Positions 36,203 to 45,972 of a stretch of 64,000 nucleotides of DNA are shown here, in pieces. Origin of the DNA: an uncultured Pelagibacteraceae bacterium (GTDB lineage Bacteria > Pseudomonadota > Alphaproteobacteria > Pelagibacterales > Pelagibacteraceae); contig CACHWQ010000004.1 of the NCBI GenBank assembly GCA_902583645.1, forward strand, positions 1 to 64,000, in the 5' to 3' direction. The notes beneath the pieces are model-generated. The model did no database searches. It was not told where the DNA came from and saw nothing but the letters and a program-made list of their open reading frames with translations. Position 1 is the first letter of the stretch. Each line of letters begins with the position of its first letter. The translations under genes were made by a program, and so were the position numbers.

Positions 36203-37160
36203 TTAATTCTTTAAATTTAAAAAATATTTTTTGTGGATCGATTTTATCTTTACCTAAAGTATTGTGCTTAACAGTTACTTCTCCATCAGGAATTATCGGA
36301 AACATATTTGAACTATAACTCCCATATATTAAAGGAGTATCTGCCATCAAAACTATAGTTGGTATACCAATTGCAGCAGATAAATGGCTAAAACTAGAGT
36401 CATTACAAATTGCAATATCACAATTAGCAATAATAGGAAAAGTCTGAAATAAACTCATTTTATCTAAAGATAAGCATCTAGAATTATATTTTGAACTCAA
36501 TATATCTTTCAAGATGCTTTGTTCGTCATCAGAAGTTCCTGTAGCTAAAAAAAATCTGCAAGTATATTGGTTTTCACACTTTTCCATAAATTTCAAAAAT
36601 ATTTTTGATGGTATCCTTTTCGTATTTCCAGACCCACCTATACCCAATATTATATTTTTTTCATTCTTTGTTATTTTAAACTTATTTGCAGTTTCGGTAA
36701 TACTTTTTTTGTCTATATCAATTATAGGTTCACTTTTTATAGTTTTACCGATTGTATCTTTAAGAAAATTTTGTGCTGCTAAAATTATATGCTGGTTTTT
36801 TTTTTCAAATAATGGATATTGATATATCTCTTTAATATATGCTAATTTGCATATTAGTTTAAATCTCAAAGATGAATTAAAGATAAAAACTTTTTCAAAG
36901 TTATAATTTTTTAACTGGTTTGCTAAACTGATAGATCCAAAAAAACCATCGTGCTTTCCTTTTTTATTTTTATTATTTCTGTCCAAATTTATAATCTCCC
37001 CAATAAATTTATTATCTTTTAAAATTTCTGAAGCTTTAGAGTTTTCTTTAACTAGAATGTCGATTTTTGTATTATATTTTTTAGATATTGCTTCTACAAA
37101 GGGTAAATATATTATCATATCGCCAATACCCATTCTGTTTTGAATCGCTAGAATTTTCAT
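36195..37160 (-). CDS. GT9-family (heptosyltransferase-like) glycosyltransferase
   Basis: 321 residues. The N-terminal MKILAIQNRMGIGDMIIYLPFVEAI is the G-x-G-D opening of ADP-heptose:LPS heptosyltransferases, here with GIGD. The second half has ILGIGGSGNTKRIPSKIFLKF and CDIAICNDSSFSHLSAAIGIPTIVLMADT, where the D-S/T-x-x-x-H-x-A-A element contacts the nucleotide sugar. It would add a sugar to lipopolysaccharide core or another surface glycan, but the donor is not known. Divergent from the DapA-like aldolase. Confidence 0.87.
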   Translation of the reverse strand: MKILAIQNRMGIGDMIIYLPFVEAISKKYNTKIDILVKENSKASEILKDNKFIGEIINLDRNNKNKKGKHDGFFGSISLANQLKNYNFEKVFIFNSSLRFKLICKLAYIKEIYQYPLFEKKNQHIILAAQNFLKDTIGKTIKSEPIIDIDKKSITETANKFKITKNEKNIILGIGGSGNTKRIPSKIFLKFMEKCENQYTCRFFLATGTSDDEQSILKDILSSKYNSRCLSLDKMSLFQTFPIIANCDIAICNDSSFSHLSAAIGIPTIVLMADTPLIYGSYSSNMFPIIPDGEVTVKHNTLGKDKIDPQKIFFKFKELIN

Positions 37161-37207
37161 TTTTTTATCAACTTTACTAAAATTTGATTTTTATATAAGT
37201 TTTTATT

Positions 37208-38092
37208 ATGAGTAAAATTAATGGCATTTATGCGGCTTCTGTATCTGTGCTAGATAAAGAGTTAAATTTAGATATAGATAAAACAATCAAACATTCAGAA
37301 AATTTGATTTTACAGGGATGCCATGGAGTTGTCATTTTTGGAAGCACAGGACAAGCCCAACTAATTTCTGTTGCAGAAAAAATAAAATTAATTGAGAAAC
37401 TTTCAAAAAGCGAATTTAAAAATAAATTTATAATCGGCACAGGTTTTAATTCACTTAAAGAGACCATCTCTTTTCTAAATGTATGTAAAAATTTTTATTT
37501 TGAAAATTTTCTTATAATGCCACCTGCTTACTATATTTATGAAGATAATGATGCCATTAATTTTTATTCTGAAATAATTAAAAATCATCCATGGTGTAAA
37601 ATCATTTTATATAATTTTGAAAGATTGTGTGGATATAAATTCTCAATAGAATGTATTGAGGAGCTGGTTAAAAGTTATCCAGATCAGATCATAGGGGTTA
37701 AAGACAGTACCTATAATTTATATAAAAACTTAAAATTAAAAAACTTTTCTGTTCTACCTGGGTCAGAATTAAAATTAATAAGTGGTCTAGAGTTAGGATG
37801 TTCAGGGATAATTACTGCAACCTGTAATGTTACAGCAGAGCTATCAAGAAATGTTTATGATAATTTTGTGAATAAAATTGAACAAGTAAATAACCAAAAA
37901 TTATGTAATGTAAGAGAGATATTTGATAAATATAATTTAATTTCAGGCATTCATACATTTTTATCTATCGCAGATAATTCTTATGCGAATTTATTGCCAC
38001 CACTTTCCTTGTTAAATGAAGATAGTAAAAAAAAATTACTTGATGATTTAACTAAATTAGATTTTAATTATAATTTTTTAAAAGTAGCTTAA
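37208..38092 (+). CDS. DapA-family aldolase/lyase, substrate unknown
   Basis: 294-residue class I (beta/alpha)8 aldolase of the dihydrodipicolinate synthase/N-acetylneuraminate lyase family. The Schiff-base lysine is in IIGVKDSTYN (about residue 163), and the conserved tyrosine is in ILYNFER (about 137). The family's GTTGE signature reads GSTGQ (about 46-50), so the usual Glu is Gln. This and the lack of lysine-pathway neighbours argue against a standard DapA; a sugar-acid or hydroxyproline-type aldolase is as likely. One base separates it from cfa. Confidence 0.75.
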   Translation: MSKINGIYAASVSVLDKELNLDIDKTIKHSENLILQGCHGVVIFGSTGQAQLISVAEKIKLIEKLSKSEFKNKFIIGTGFNSLKETISFLNVCKNFYFENFLIMPPAYYIYEDNDAINFYSEIIKNHPWCKIILYNFERLCGYKFSIECIEELVKSYPDQIIGVKDSTYNLYKNLKLKNFSVLPGSELKLISGLELGCSGIITATCNVTAELSRNVYDNFVNKIEQVNNQKLCNVREIFDKYNLISGIHTFLSIADNSYANLLPPLSLLNEDSKKKLLDDLTKLDFNYNFLKVA

Positions 38093-38093
38093 T

Positions 38094-39287
38094 ATGAAAT
38101 TGGCAAAATTCTTAAATAGCTTATTTATCAAAAATGGATTTATTTTAATCGACGCAGATAATAATAAGTATAAGATTGGAAATCCTAAAAAAGAAAATCC
38201 AGTTATACTTAAACTTTTGGATAAAAGCCTGCATTCTAAATTATTTTTACATCCAGATCTTTATTTTGGTGAAGCTTATACTAATGGATCCCTGATTATT
38301 GAAAATGGATCATTAACAGAATTTCTAGAAATTGCATTTGAAAATATCGGAAGAGGAGAGATAAATAATTATGGAATGCTAATTAATAAGCTTAGAGGAT
38401 TTTATAAAACTTTAACTAGCTTTAACTTTGTAAAAAACTCTAAAAAAAATGTAGCACATCATTATGATATATCTGAAAAACTTTACGACTTATTTTTAGA
38501 TGAGAAAAGACAATATTCTTGCGCATATTTTAAAGATGAAAAAAATACTTTAGAGGAAGCCCAAAATAATAAAATTAATCACATAATAAAAAAACTTAAA
38601 TTAGAAAACGATCAAAAAGTTTTAGATATTGGAAGTGGATGGGGTACATTAGCTTTAGAGATAGCTAAAAAAACCAAATGTTCAGTTCTTGGCATAACTC
38701 TCTCAGAAAATCAGTTGCGATATAGCAAGCAGAAGGCAAAACAGATGAATCTAGAAAATCAAGTAGACTTTAGGCTCGTCGATTATAGAAATTTAAATGA
38801 AAGGTTTGATAGAATAGTAAGTGTTGGAATGTTTGAACATGTTGGGAAAAAATTTTACAATACCTACTTTAATACAGTATCAAAACTACTTTCTGAAAAT
38901 GGAATTGCACTGATACATACCATAGGATCTATTAATCCACCACGGGATCCACAGCCATGGATTAATAAATATATTTTTCCAGGAGGCTATACACCAAGTT
39001 TAAGTGAGGTTGCTCACCCAATTGAAAAATCTGGATTAGTACTTTCCGATATTGAGGTTTTAAGAAAGCATTACGCTCACACCTTAAGGCACTGGAAAGA
39101 GCGATTTTTAAGTAAAAAAAGTAAAGTTTTAGAAATGTTTGATGAAAAATTTTTTAGGATGTGGGAATTTTATCTTGCAAGTTGTGAAATGGCTTTTAAA
39201 TGGGGAGATCAGGTTGTATTTCAATTTCAATTATCCAAAAAATTAGGTTCTGTTCCAAATACAAGAGACTATATTTATCAACAATAA
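38094..39287 (+). CDS. cfa: Cyclopropane-fatty-acyl-phospholipid synthase
   Basis: 397 residues. SAM-dependent transfer of methylene to unsaturated phospholipid acyl chains at the inner membrane. The N-terminal lipid-binding part (about 1-115) includes HPDLYFGEAYTNGSL. The methyltransferase part has VAHHYDISEKLYDLFLDEKRQYSCAYF, the SAM site VLDIGSGWGTLALEIA and GITLSENQL, then VSVGMFEHVGKKFYNTYF and IHTIGS. C-terminal EVLRKHYAHTLRHWKERF is also typical. Similar enzymes make other C1-modified lipids, so the cyclopropane product is by family. Confidence 0.92.
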   Translation: MKLAKFLNSLFIKNGFILIDADNNKYKIGNPKKENPVILKLLDKSLHSKLFLHPDLYFGEAYTNGSLIIENGSLTEFLEIAFENIGRGEINNYGMLINKLRGFYKTLTSFNFVKNSKKNVAHHYDISEKLYDLFLDEKRQYSCAYFKDEKNTLEEAQNNKINHIIKKLKLENDQKVLDIGSGWGTLALEIAKKTKCSVLGITLSENQLRYSKQKAKQMNLENQVDFRLVDYRNLNERFDRIVSVGMFEHVGKKFYNTYFNTVSKLLSENGIALIHTIGSINPPRDPQPWINKYIFPGGYTPSLSEVAHPIEKSGLVLSDIEVLRKHYAHTLRHWKERFLSKKSKVLEMFDEKFFRMWEFYLASCEMAFKWGDQVVFQFQLSKKLGSVPNTRDYIYQQ

Positions 39288-39313
39288 ATTGATAAATCTT
39301 TATAATTCTCTAA

Positions 39314-40471
39314 ATGAAAAAAAAGAAAAAAAAAAATAAAAAAACTAAAAAAAATCCTAAATTCAAAAAAATTAAAAAACTTCCAGCTAGCTCGAAAAAT
39401 CAAAAAAAAATTAAAAAAAGAAAAAAAGTTTCAAAAAAAAAAGTTAAAGTTAATAAAAATATCAAAGAAAATAAAATTCTCTTAAAATTAATACGATTTC
39501 AAAGCTCTTTGAAGCCAGACATAAAAATAAGCTTTAATCCCTTTATAACCATCGACAACTTCCTACAAAAATTCTTTACAAAAATCTCAGATACCATAAG
39601 CGAATATAAAGTATTGCAAAAGGATGAATCGAGAAGAAAAAAGATTGAAGAGATGGAAAGAATCGAGAAAGAGAAAATAGATAAAAAATTAAGACTAGAA
39701 GAACAAAAAAGAGCTAATTTAAAACTAAAAGAACAATTATTGAAAGATGAAATAAAATTTGAGAAAGCGAGAGCTAAAGACATAAAATCATTTTTAAGAA
39801 AAGAACAAGCAATCATAAGACAAGAACAAGCCGAAAAGCAGAGAAAATTTCTTGAACAGCTTAAATTAGAAAAACAAATTGAAAAATTTAGAATAAGAGA
39901 AATAAAAGAATTAGAACAATTAGAAAAAATCTCGCTAAAAGAAAAAAGAGAAGATTATGCTGGGCTACAGGAGAGAATAGATAAATTAAGAGAAAAATAT
40001 AGAATTATTAGAGATCAAAAAATTCGAGAAAGAGTAGAGGCCCTAGGAGTAAAAATACAAGGTGACGAAGATAGGGAAACATTACTTCGAAAGGAAAAAG
40101 ACTATACTTTAGCAAGACAAAAAATTGAGTTTGCATTAGAAAGTTTTTATAGAAGCGCAAGTAGTTTAGTATTCCAGCTTAATAAAAGACATATTACTAG
40201 GCAAATGTCTATCTTAAGATGTATAGACCGAAGATTTGAAACAGGGGAGATCTTTATAAAATGGGATGAAAATGAAGATGATAACTGGCTAATATTAATT
40301 TATATAAAAAATAATTCTCCAGATGAGGGAATAATAATAGAGGATAAAACTAATACAGAAAAAAATTTGTCTTATGATTATAAAACTACGGAAATTTTTA
40401 AAGCCTCAGATCAAATGGTAGATTCTTTAACACAATTAATTGCTAGGGTAAGAAAAAAAAAAGAAAATTAA
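39314..40471 (+). CDS. Lysine-rich coiled-coil protein of unknown function
   Basis: 385 residues; I do not recognise the family. Residues 1-55 are extremely lysine-rich (including a six-lysine run near the start), a short hydrophobic-aromatic patch follows (about 60-100), and about 100-250 is a highly charged Glu/Lys/Arg/Gln coiled coil. The C-terminal 130 residues look folded, with YRSASSLVFQLNKRHITRQM, CIDRRFETGEIFIKWDENEDDNWLILIYI and a basic end. No signal peptide. The basic tail suggests binding to nucleic acid or to acidic membrane lipids. Twenty-six bases after cfa; convergent with the DUF6134-like gene. Confidence 0.7.
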   Translation: MKKKKKKNKKTKKNPKFKKIKKLPASSKNQKKIKKRKKVSKKKVKVNKNIKENKILLKLIRFQSSLKPDIKISFNPFITIDNFLQKFFTKISDTISEYKVLQKDESRRKKIEEMERIEKEKIDKKLRLEEQKRANLKLKEQLLKDEIKFEKARAKDIKSFLRKEQAIIRQEQAEKQRKFLEQLKLEKQIEKFRIREIKELEQLEKISLKEKREDYAGLQERIDKLREKYRIIRDQKIRERVEALGVKIQGDEDRETLLRKEKDYTLARQKIEFALESFYRSASSLVFQLNKRHITRQMSILRCIDRRFETGEIFIKWDENEDDNWLILIYIKNNSPDEGIIIEDKTNTEKNLSYDYKTTEIFKASDQMVDSLTQLIARVRKKKEN

Positions 40472-40475
40472 TTTT

Positions 40476-41156
40476 TTAATTATAGTTTTTTAATTTATAT
40501 TCCCAGCTACCCATTCTTTCATATTTAATTTTTAAAATTATATTGGTAGTAGGATCTATCCATATAAGAAAATCAAGCTTTTTATCCTCAGCGATGTTTT
40601 GATTTTTGGATTTTATACTAAATTTATTTGTATTTATTTTTCTACCTAGAATTTCCAATACTTCATCACCTATATATTTTACTTTTTGTTTTTTTACACT
40701 TCCTGATAAAGGACTTATTTGTGTATCAGTTTGTAAAATTTGATAGTTCCACCAATTTCCTATGACATTATCTAGAGTAGCATTTCCTTTATATGACGAA
40801 CCATCTATTAAATATTTAGTTTCATCGTCTGAAAGTTTTAATTTTACATACTTAATTTTTTTGTTTTGAAAAGTTTCAGATTCAAATGAGACTAACTTAT
40901 TATTTTTATAAATTTCAGTTCCCAAGCTGTCAATTTTAAATAAATTTACACCTAAAATATCTACTTTAAATTTTGTATTATTTTCAACTTTTAAAAAATC
41001 ATTTTTTTTTGAGAATTTATAATTTGAAAAACCAATCACCTCGCCATTTCTTAACACCTGCATCTCGATAAACTGTAAATTTATAAGTTCTTTAGAAATA
41101 CAGGTTTTAAATATACTAACTGTCGAAATTATAACGGTAATGAATATTTTTTTCAT
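40476..41156 (-). CDS. DUF6134-like secreted protein
   Basis: 226 residues from the ATG at 41156, which opens directly into a signal peptide (KKIF, hydrophobic stretch, cleavage near residue 22); the frame extends 18 codons further upstream without a signal-like start. The mature protein is mostly beta-strand, with the pattern VLRNGEVIGFSNYKF, VENNTKFKVDILGVNLFKIDSLGTEIYKNNKLVSFES, GNWWNYQIL and a C-terminal LDFLIWIDPTTNIILKIKYER. This resembles periplasmic DUF6134/DUF3108-type proteins that may bind a lipid or glycan. Function unknown. Confidence 0.7.
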   Translation of the reverse strand: MKKIFITVIISTVSIFKTCISKELINLQFIEMQVLRNGEVIGFSNYKFSKKNDFLKVENNTKFKVDILGVNLFKIDSLGTEIYKNNKLVSFESETFQNKKIKYVKLKLSDDETKYLIDGSSYKGNATLDNVIGNWWNYQILQTDTQISPLSGSVKKQKVKYIGDEVLEILGRKINTNKFSIKSKNQNIAEDKKLDFLIWIDPTTNIILKIKYERMGSWEYKLKNYN

Positions 41157-41255
41157 AAATATAAGTTTATAGATTTTTTTAATTACTAAAATAAGATTAT
41201 TGATTTGCAAATTATTTTTTATTAGGATTTATTAGGTTTTATAACTAAGTAAATA

Positions 41256-41903
41256 ATGTTTCTAAAAATTAAAAATATCCCTAGAGTTTCATGGAGTTCT
41301 GAAAAGGCTCTTAATTTAAAACCAAGACTATCAACTTTTTTCTTTTTATGTTTTGGATTAAGTTTATTTGGTATAGGCGAAGGTTTATTGCTTGTATCTT
41401 ATACAGGCGCTTCCCCTTGGAGTGTATTAGCGCAAGGCATTTCTTTAAAAGTAAATCTTTCAATTGGAATTATAACTTTTTTTATTAGTATTTTTGTAAT
41501 TTCTCTTTGGGTTTTTTTGAGTCAAAAGCCGGGGATTGGAACAATACTAAATGCAGTAATTATAGCTGCAATGATAGATTTTTGTTTAAAATACGTTTCT
41601 ACTCCAGAAAGTTTTATTTTAAAAATGATCTTGGCAGTATTAGCTGTTCTACTAGTGGGAATAGGAAGCGGTATTTATCTTGTAGCAAATTTGGGTCCTG
41701 GGCCTAGAGATGGTTTAATGACTGGATTACAAAAAAAAACAAATTTGCCTATTGCAGCAGTAAGAGCGTTTTTAGAAATAACAGTAGTTAGTATTGGTTG
41801 GTATCTAGGGGGAACTGTTGGTATAGGGACTATACTTTTTGCCTTTGGTATTGGGCCAGCAGTGGCACTTGGCTTGTTTATTGTTGGTAGAATTTTTAGT
41901 TAA
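41256..41903 (+). CDS. YczE/YyaS-like membrane protein
   Basis: 215-residue inner-membrane protein with about five hydrophobic segments. It shows the YczE-family features of an early LFGIGEGLLLVSYTGASPWSVLAQGIS, KPGIGTILNAVIIAAMIDF in the middle, GIYLVANLGPGPRDGLMTGLQKKTNLPIAAVR, and a glycine-rich final helix with GGTVGIGTILFAFGIGPAVAL. The glycine repetition GxxxGxGT occurs twice, consistent with internal duplication. The family has no firm transport substrate. A 43-base gap precedes the PsiE-like gene. Confidence 0.83.
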   Translation: MFLKIKNIPRVSWSSEKALNLKPRLSTFFFLCFGLSLFGIGEGLLLVSYTGASPWSVLAQGISLKVNLSIGIITFFISIFVISLWVFLSQKPGIGTILNAVIIAAMIDFCLKYVSTPESFILKMILAVLAVLLVGIGSGIYLVANLGPGPRDGLMTGLQKKTNLPIAAVRAFLEITVVSIGWYLGGTVGIGTILFAFGIGPAVALGLFIVGRIFS

Positions 41904-41946
41904 TTTCTAGTATTTTGTAAATCGAATCAGTTAACTTAAAAATAAT

Positions 41947-42330
41947 ATGAAAGATTTAGTAAAATATTTACAACTTGGTCTGCTTGGAATAATTTTAGTT
42001 AGCACTATCATTGCTGTTATTTTAGAGATTAAATTAATGTTTATAAATACTTCAGTAACTCTTGCTGATTTACTTTTAATGTTTCTATATTTGGAGGTGT
42101 TGGCAATGGTCAGAGTATTTTGGGACCAACAATCAATAAGTATCACTTTACCACTTTTAATTGCAATTACTGCTCTTTCACGATTTATAATTTTGCAAGG
42201 AAAAGAAATGGATCCCTCGGCGTTAGTTTATGAAGCTGTAGCTATAGTTTTAATTGCTGGTGCAATTGTTATCCTAAGATTAAGACATAGTGATAAATTA
42301 GGAATATCAAAAAAAAAGAGAAGTAAATAA
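41947..42330 (+). CDS. PsiE-family membrane protein
   Basis: 127 residues with four hydrophobic helices. The VTLADLLLMFLYLEVLAMVRVFWDQQSISITLPLLIAITALSRFIIL core is the PsiE (phosphate-starvation-inducible E) pattern, including the conserved L-x-E-x-L-A-M-V-R and A-I-T-A-L-x-R motifs. The role of PsiE is not known; in E. coli its gene responds to phosphate limitation and cAMP-CRP. No Pho box was recognised upstream. The C-terminal tail is basic (KKKRSK). About 130 bases of gene-free DNA follow before the groEL-tail copy. Confidence 0.86.
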   Translation: MKDLVKYLQLGLLGIILVSTIIAVILEIKLMFINTSVTLADLLLMFLYLEVLAMVRVFWDQQSISITLPLLIAITALSRFIILQGKEMDPSALVYEAVAIVLIAGAIVILRLRHSDKLGISKKKRSK

Positions 42331-42458
42331 ATAGAATTTTCAACAAATTGGTGATTTATACAACTTATTAAGAAGTGTATGATTCAGAATGTGGTTTGTT
42401 AGAATTAGACTACATAAATTTGTTAGATTAACTTTTCATCCACCATGAAGAGAATTGG

Positions 42459-42492
42459 AAAAAAAAGGGCAGTTAAAAACCGCCCTTTTGAA
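42459..42492 (-). terminator. Rho-independent terminator downstream of the DUF805 gene
   Basis: Minus-strand stem GGGCGGT/ACTGCCC with a five-base loop, followed by eight T. The one changed stem base gives a G-U pair on the minus-strand RNA but an A-C mismatch on the plus strand, consistent with use by minus-strand transcripts. It is the diverged copy of the groEL terminator. Confidence 0.8.
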
Positions 42493-42537
42493 TTTTTGTT
42501 TGAGTTTAATGGGGATTACATGTGCATTCCACCCATT
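42459..42537 (-). repeat. Copy A of a groEL 3'-end/terminator duplication
   Basis: About 79 bases, close to 88-89% identical to the real groEL end at 43013-43092. Read on the minus strand it holds codons for MGGMHM and a TAA, matching the last codons of groEL, then the same 3' untranslated sequence (17- and 14-base identical blocks) and the same terminator stem. No other groEL sequence precedes it; the DUF805 gene does instead. See the matching copy at 43013. Confidence 0.85.
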
Positions 42538-42557
42538 TATTATAATATCTAAATTAA

Positions 42558-42929
42558 TTATTTTTTAAGTTTAATTGGTTTGCCGTGAGAGTTATTTTTT
42601 TTTGTTCCTTCAGTTGCCATCCAAATTATTAATGGAATTATACCTACAATTGTTAATGATATTAATTGCCACCAACCAGATTTATTAACGTCATGAAGAC
42701 GTCTTGCTCCAACAGCAATCGAAGGTATGAAGACGACAGCGTAAGCAATCCAATACATTACACCACTTCCACTTGTATCACCTGTTGCGGCATCCCAAAC
42801 TGTACCTACAAATTGTAAAATGAAACCAAACAGAAAAAACCACCAACATTCTGATCTACTTGCTCTTCCATTAAAGTTTGCATAGTTTGAGAAACAATAA
42901 GCAATAGATTGACCAAAATTCATAATCAA
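42558..42929 (-). CDS. DUF805 family membrane protein
   Basis: 123 residues. It begins FGQSIAYCFSNYANFNGRASRSECWWFFLFG, the standard DUF805 opening (Y-x-x-F-x-G-R-A-x-R-x-E-x-W-x-F), and has PSIAVGARRLHDVNKSGWWQLI, with the family's A-R-R-L-H-D-x-x-x-S-G-W-W. About three to four hydrophobic helices and a C-terminal TEGTKKNNSHG tail. Function unknown; some members lie near phage or stress genes. It sits exactly between the two copies of the groEL 3' end and uses the outer copy's terminator, so it looks like a later arrival at the groEL locus. Confidence 0.92.
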   Translation of the reverse strand: MIMNFGQSIAYCFSNYANFNGRASRSECWWFFLFGFILQFVGTVWDAATGDTSGSGVMYWIAYAVVFIPSIAVGARRLHDVNKSGWWQLISLTIVGIIPLIIWMATEGTKKNNSHGKPIKLKK

Positions 42930-43012
42930 ACCTTATTAATTAATCTCTAATAAGTCAAAATTAATTTCATTACAGAATTTTTAAAAGTTCATTGCAGATT
43001 TTTGTTTCGGGT

Positions 43013-44741
<1,729 letters not shown>

Positions 44742-45035
44742 TTATTTTCCTGTTGAAATACCCATAATGTCTGACTCTTTCATTATGTTGTATTCTTTAC
44801 CATCAATTTTGACTTCAGTTCCAGACCATTTGCCAAAAAGAACTTTATCACCAACTTTCACATCCATTGGTATTATTTTCCCGTCCTCAGTTTTTGCTCC
44901 ACCACCAACAGCTACAACTTTTCCTTCTTGTGGCTTTTCTTGAGCTGTATCAGGTATTATTATTCCTCCCGCAGTTTTTTCACTACTATCAAGGACTTCA
45001 ATTAGCACCCTGTCGTGCAAAGGTTTAAATTTCAT
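44742..45035 (-). CDS. groES: Co-chaperonin GroES (Cpn10)
   Basis: 97 residues from the ATG at 45035, which has an AGGAG site six bases upstream and gives the canonical start [14 protein letters not shown]. The frame opens 21 codons earlier, but that extension is unlike GroES. The mobile loop ([20 protein letters not shown], about 17-36), the [10 protein letters not shown] roof region and the C-terminal [13 protein letters not shown] are all present. Forms the lid of the GroEL chamber. First gene of the groESL operon, with a heat-shock-type promoter upstream. Confidence 0.97.
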   Translation of the reverse strand: MKFKPLHDRVLIEVLDSSEKTAGGIIIPDTAQEKPQEGKVVAVGGGAKTEDGKIIPMDVKVGDKVLFGKWSGTEVKIDGKEYNIMKESDIMGISTGK

Positions 45036-45059
45036 AAAAACTCCTATAAATATGAGGTT

Positions 45060-45089
45060 CATATAAAGATGGTCAGCAATTATTTCAAG
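45060..45089 (-). promoter_or_regulatory. Sigma-32 (RpoH)-type promoter for groESL
   Basis: On the minus strand CTTGAAA (45089-45083) and, after about 14 bases, CTTTATATG (45068-45060). This is close to the alphaproteobacterial heat-shock pattern CTTG, 17-18 bases, CCTATNT. No CIRCE inverted repeat is present, so HrcA control is not indicated. Confidence 0.5.
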
Positions 45090-45155
45090 ATATCTCAAAG
45101 AAATTTAAACCCAAAAAACCAAGAAATATTGATTTTTTTGAGTTATATCTCATAA

Positions 45156-45972
45156 ATGTCGAAAAATTTAGATGAATTAGGGCTTAAGTCCATAGCAGAT
45201 GATTACGATATATTCTTTATTGATATATGGGGAGTTATTCATAATGGCATAGATCTTTACCAAACTTCAGTTGAGGTATTAAGTCAAATAGAGAAGCTTA
45301 ATAAGAGGTATGTTTTACTCACTAACGCTCCAAGGCCAAATAAAACTGTAATAGAGTTTTTAAAAAAATTGGGACTGGATGAGGACAAATGTAAGCAAGT
45401 CTATACGTCTGGCGAGTCTGCACTTAAATATTTAGAAAAAAATTTAAAAACAAATAAGTTTTTTCATATTGGACCCCCCCGGGATTTTGATCTTTTTAAA
45501 CTTTTTGAAAAAAATAAAATAAATAGTCTAGAAAAATCTGATTTCATATTATGTACAGGTTTGTTTGAGGATTATGAAAGTGATTTAAATTATTATAAAG
45601 ATTTACTTAAAAAATTTTGATGATAAAAAAATGATATGTACAAATCCAGATTTAATCGTAGATAAAGGTGATAGAAGAGAATATTGTGCAGGATCAGTTG
45701 CAAAGATATTTGAAGACCTCGGAGGTAAGGTAAAGTATTTTGGCAAACCTTATCCACCAGTTTATCAACAATCGATTAATATCCAGGGTCAAAAAGTATT
45801 ATGCATCGGAGACAATCTAAATACTGATATTAGAGGGGCTAATATTCAAAATTTTGACTCCATGTTAATATCTTCAGGTATACATAAAAAAGAGATAAAA
45901 AAAAATATAGAAAATATAGAAAATAAATACAAGGTGAAGATTGATTATTATCAATCATTTTTAAAATGGTAA
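45156..45972 (+). pseudogene. HAD-IIA phosphatase (TIGR01459-like), frame broken by one base
   Basis: Two frames together make one HAD subfamily IIA protein of about 272 residues. The first part (45156-45620) has FFIDIWGVIHNGIDLY and VLLTNAPRPN and stops at TGA 45618-45620; the second resumes in the next frame at DDKKMICTNPDLIVDKG with GKPYPPVYQQ and the acidic motif GDNLNTDIRGAN. The break is in a run of six A and four T: removing one base restores the frame. Either a mutation, a homopolymer error or a UUU-UGA frameshift site. TIGR01459 members often adjoin ribF, as here, and may dephosphorylate a flavin-pathway intermediate; that role is unproven. Confidence 0.82.

Noticed and set aside
42331-42458. 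Gene-free DNA between the PsiE-like gene and the groEL-tail copy.
   Set aside because: No frame, hairpin or tRNA-like fold seen; reported as empty.
9776-42960. A 15-base AT-rich word (ATTAGAGATTAATTA, minus strand) upstream of both the decarboxylase and DUF805 genes.
   Set aside because: With this base composition dozens of chance 15-base matches are expected in 64 kb, and the two copies sit in different positions relative to their starts.
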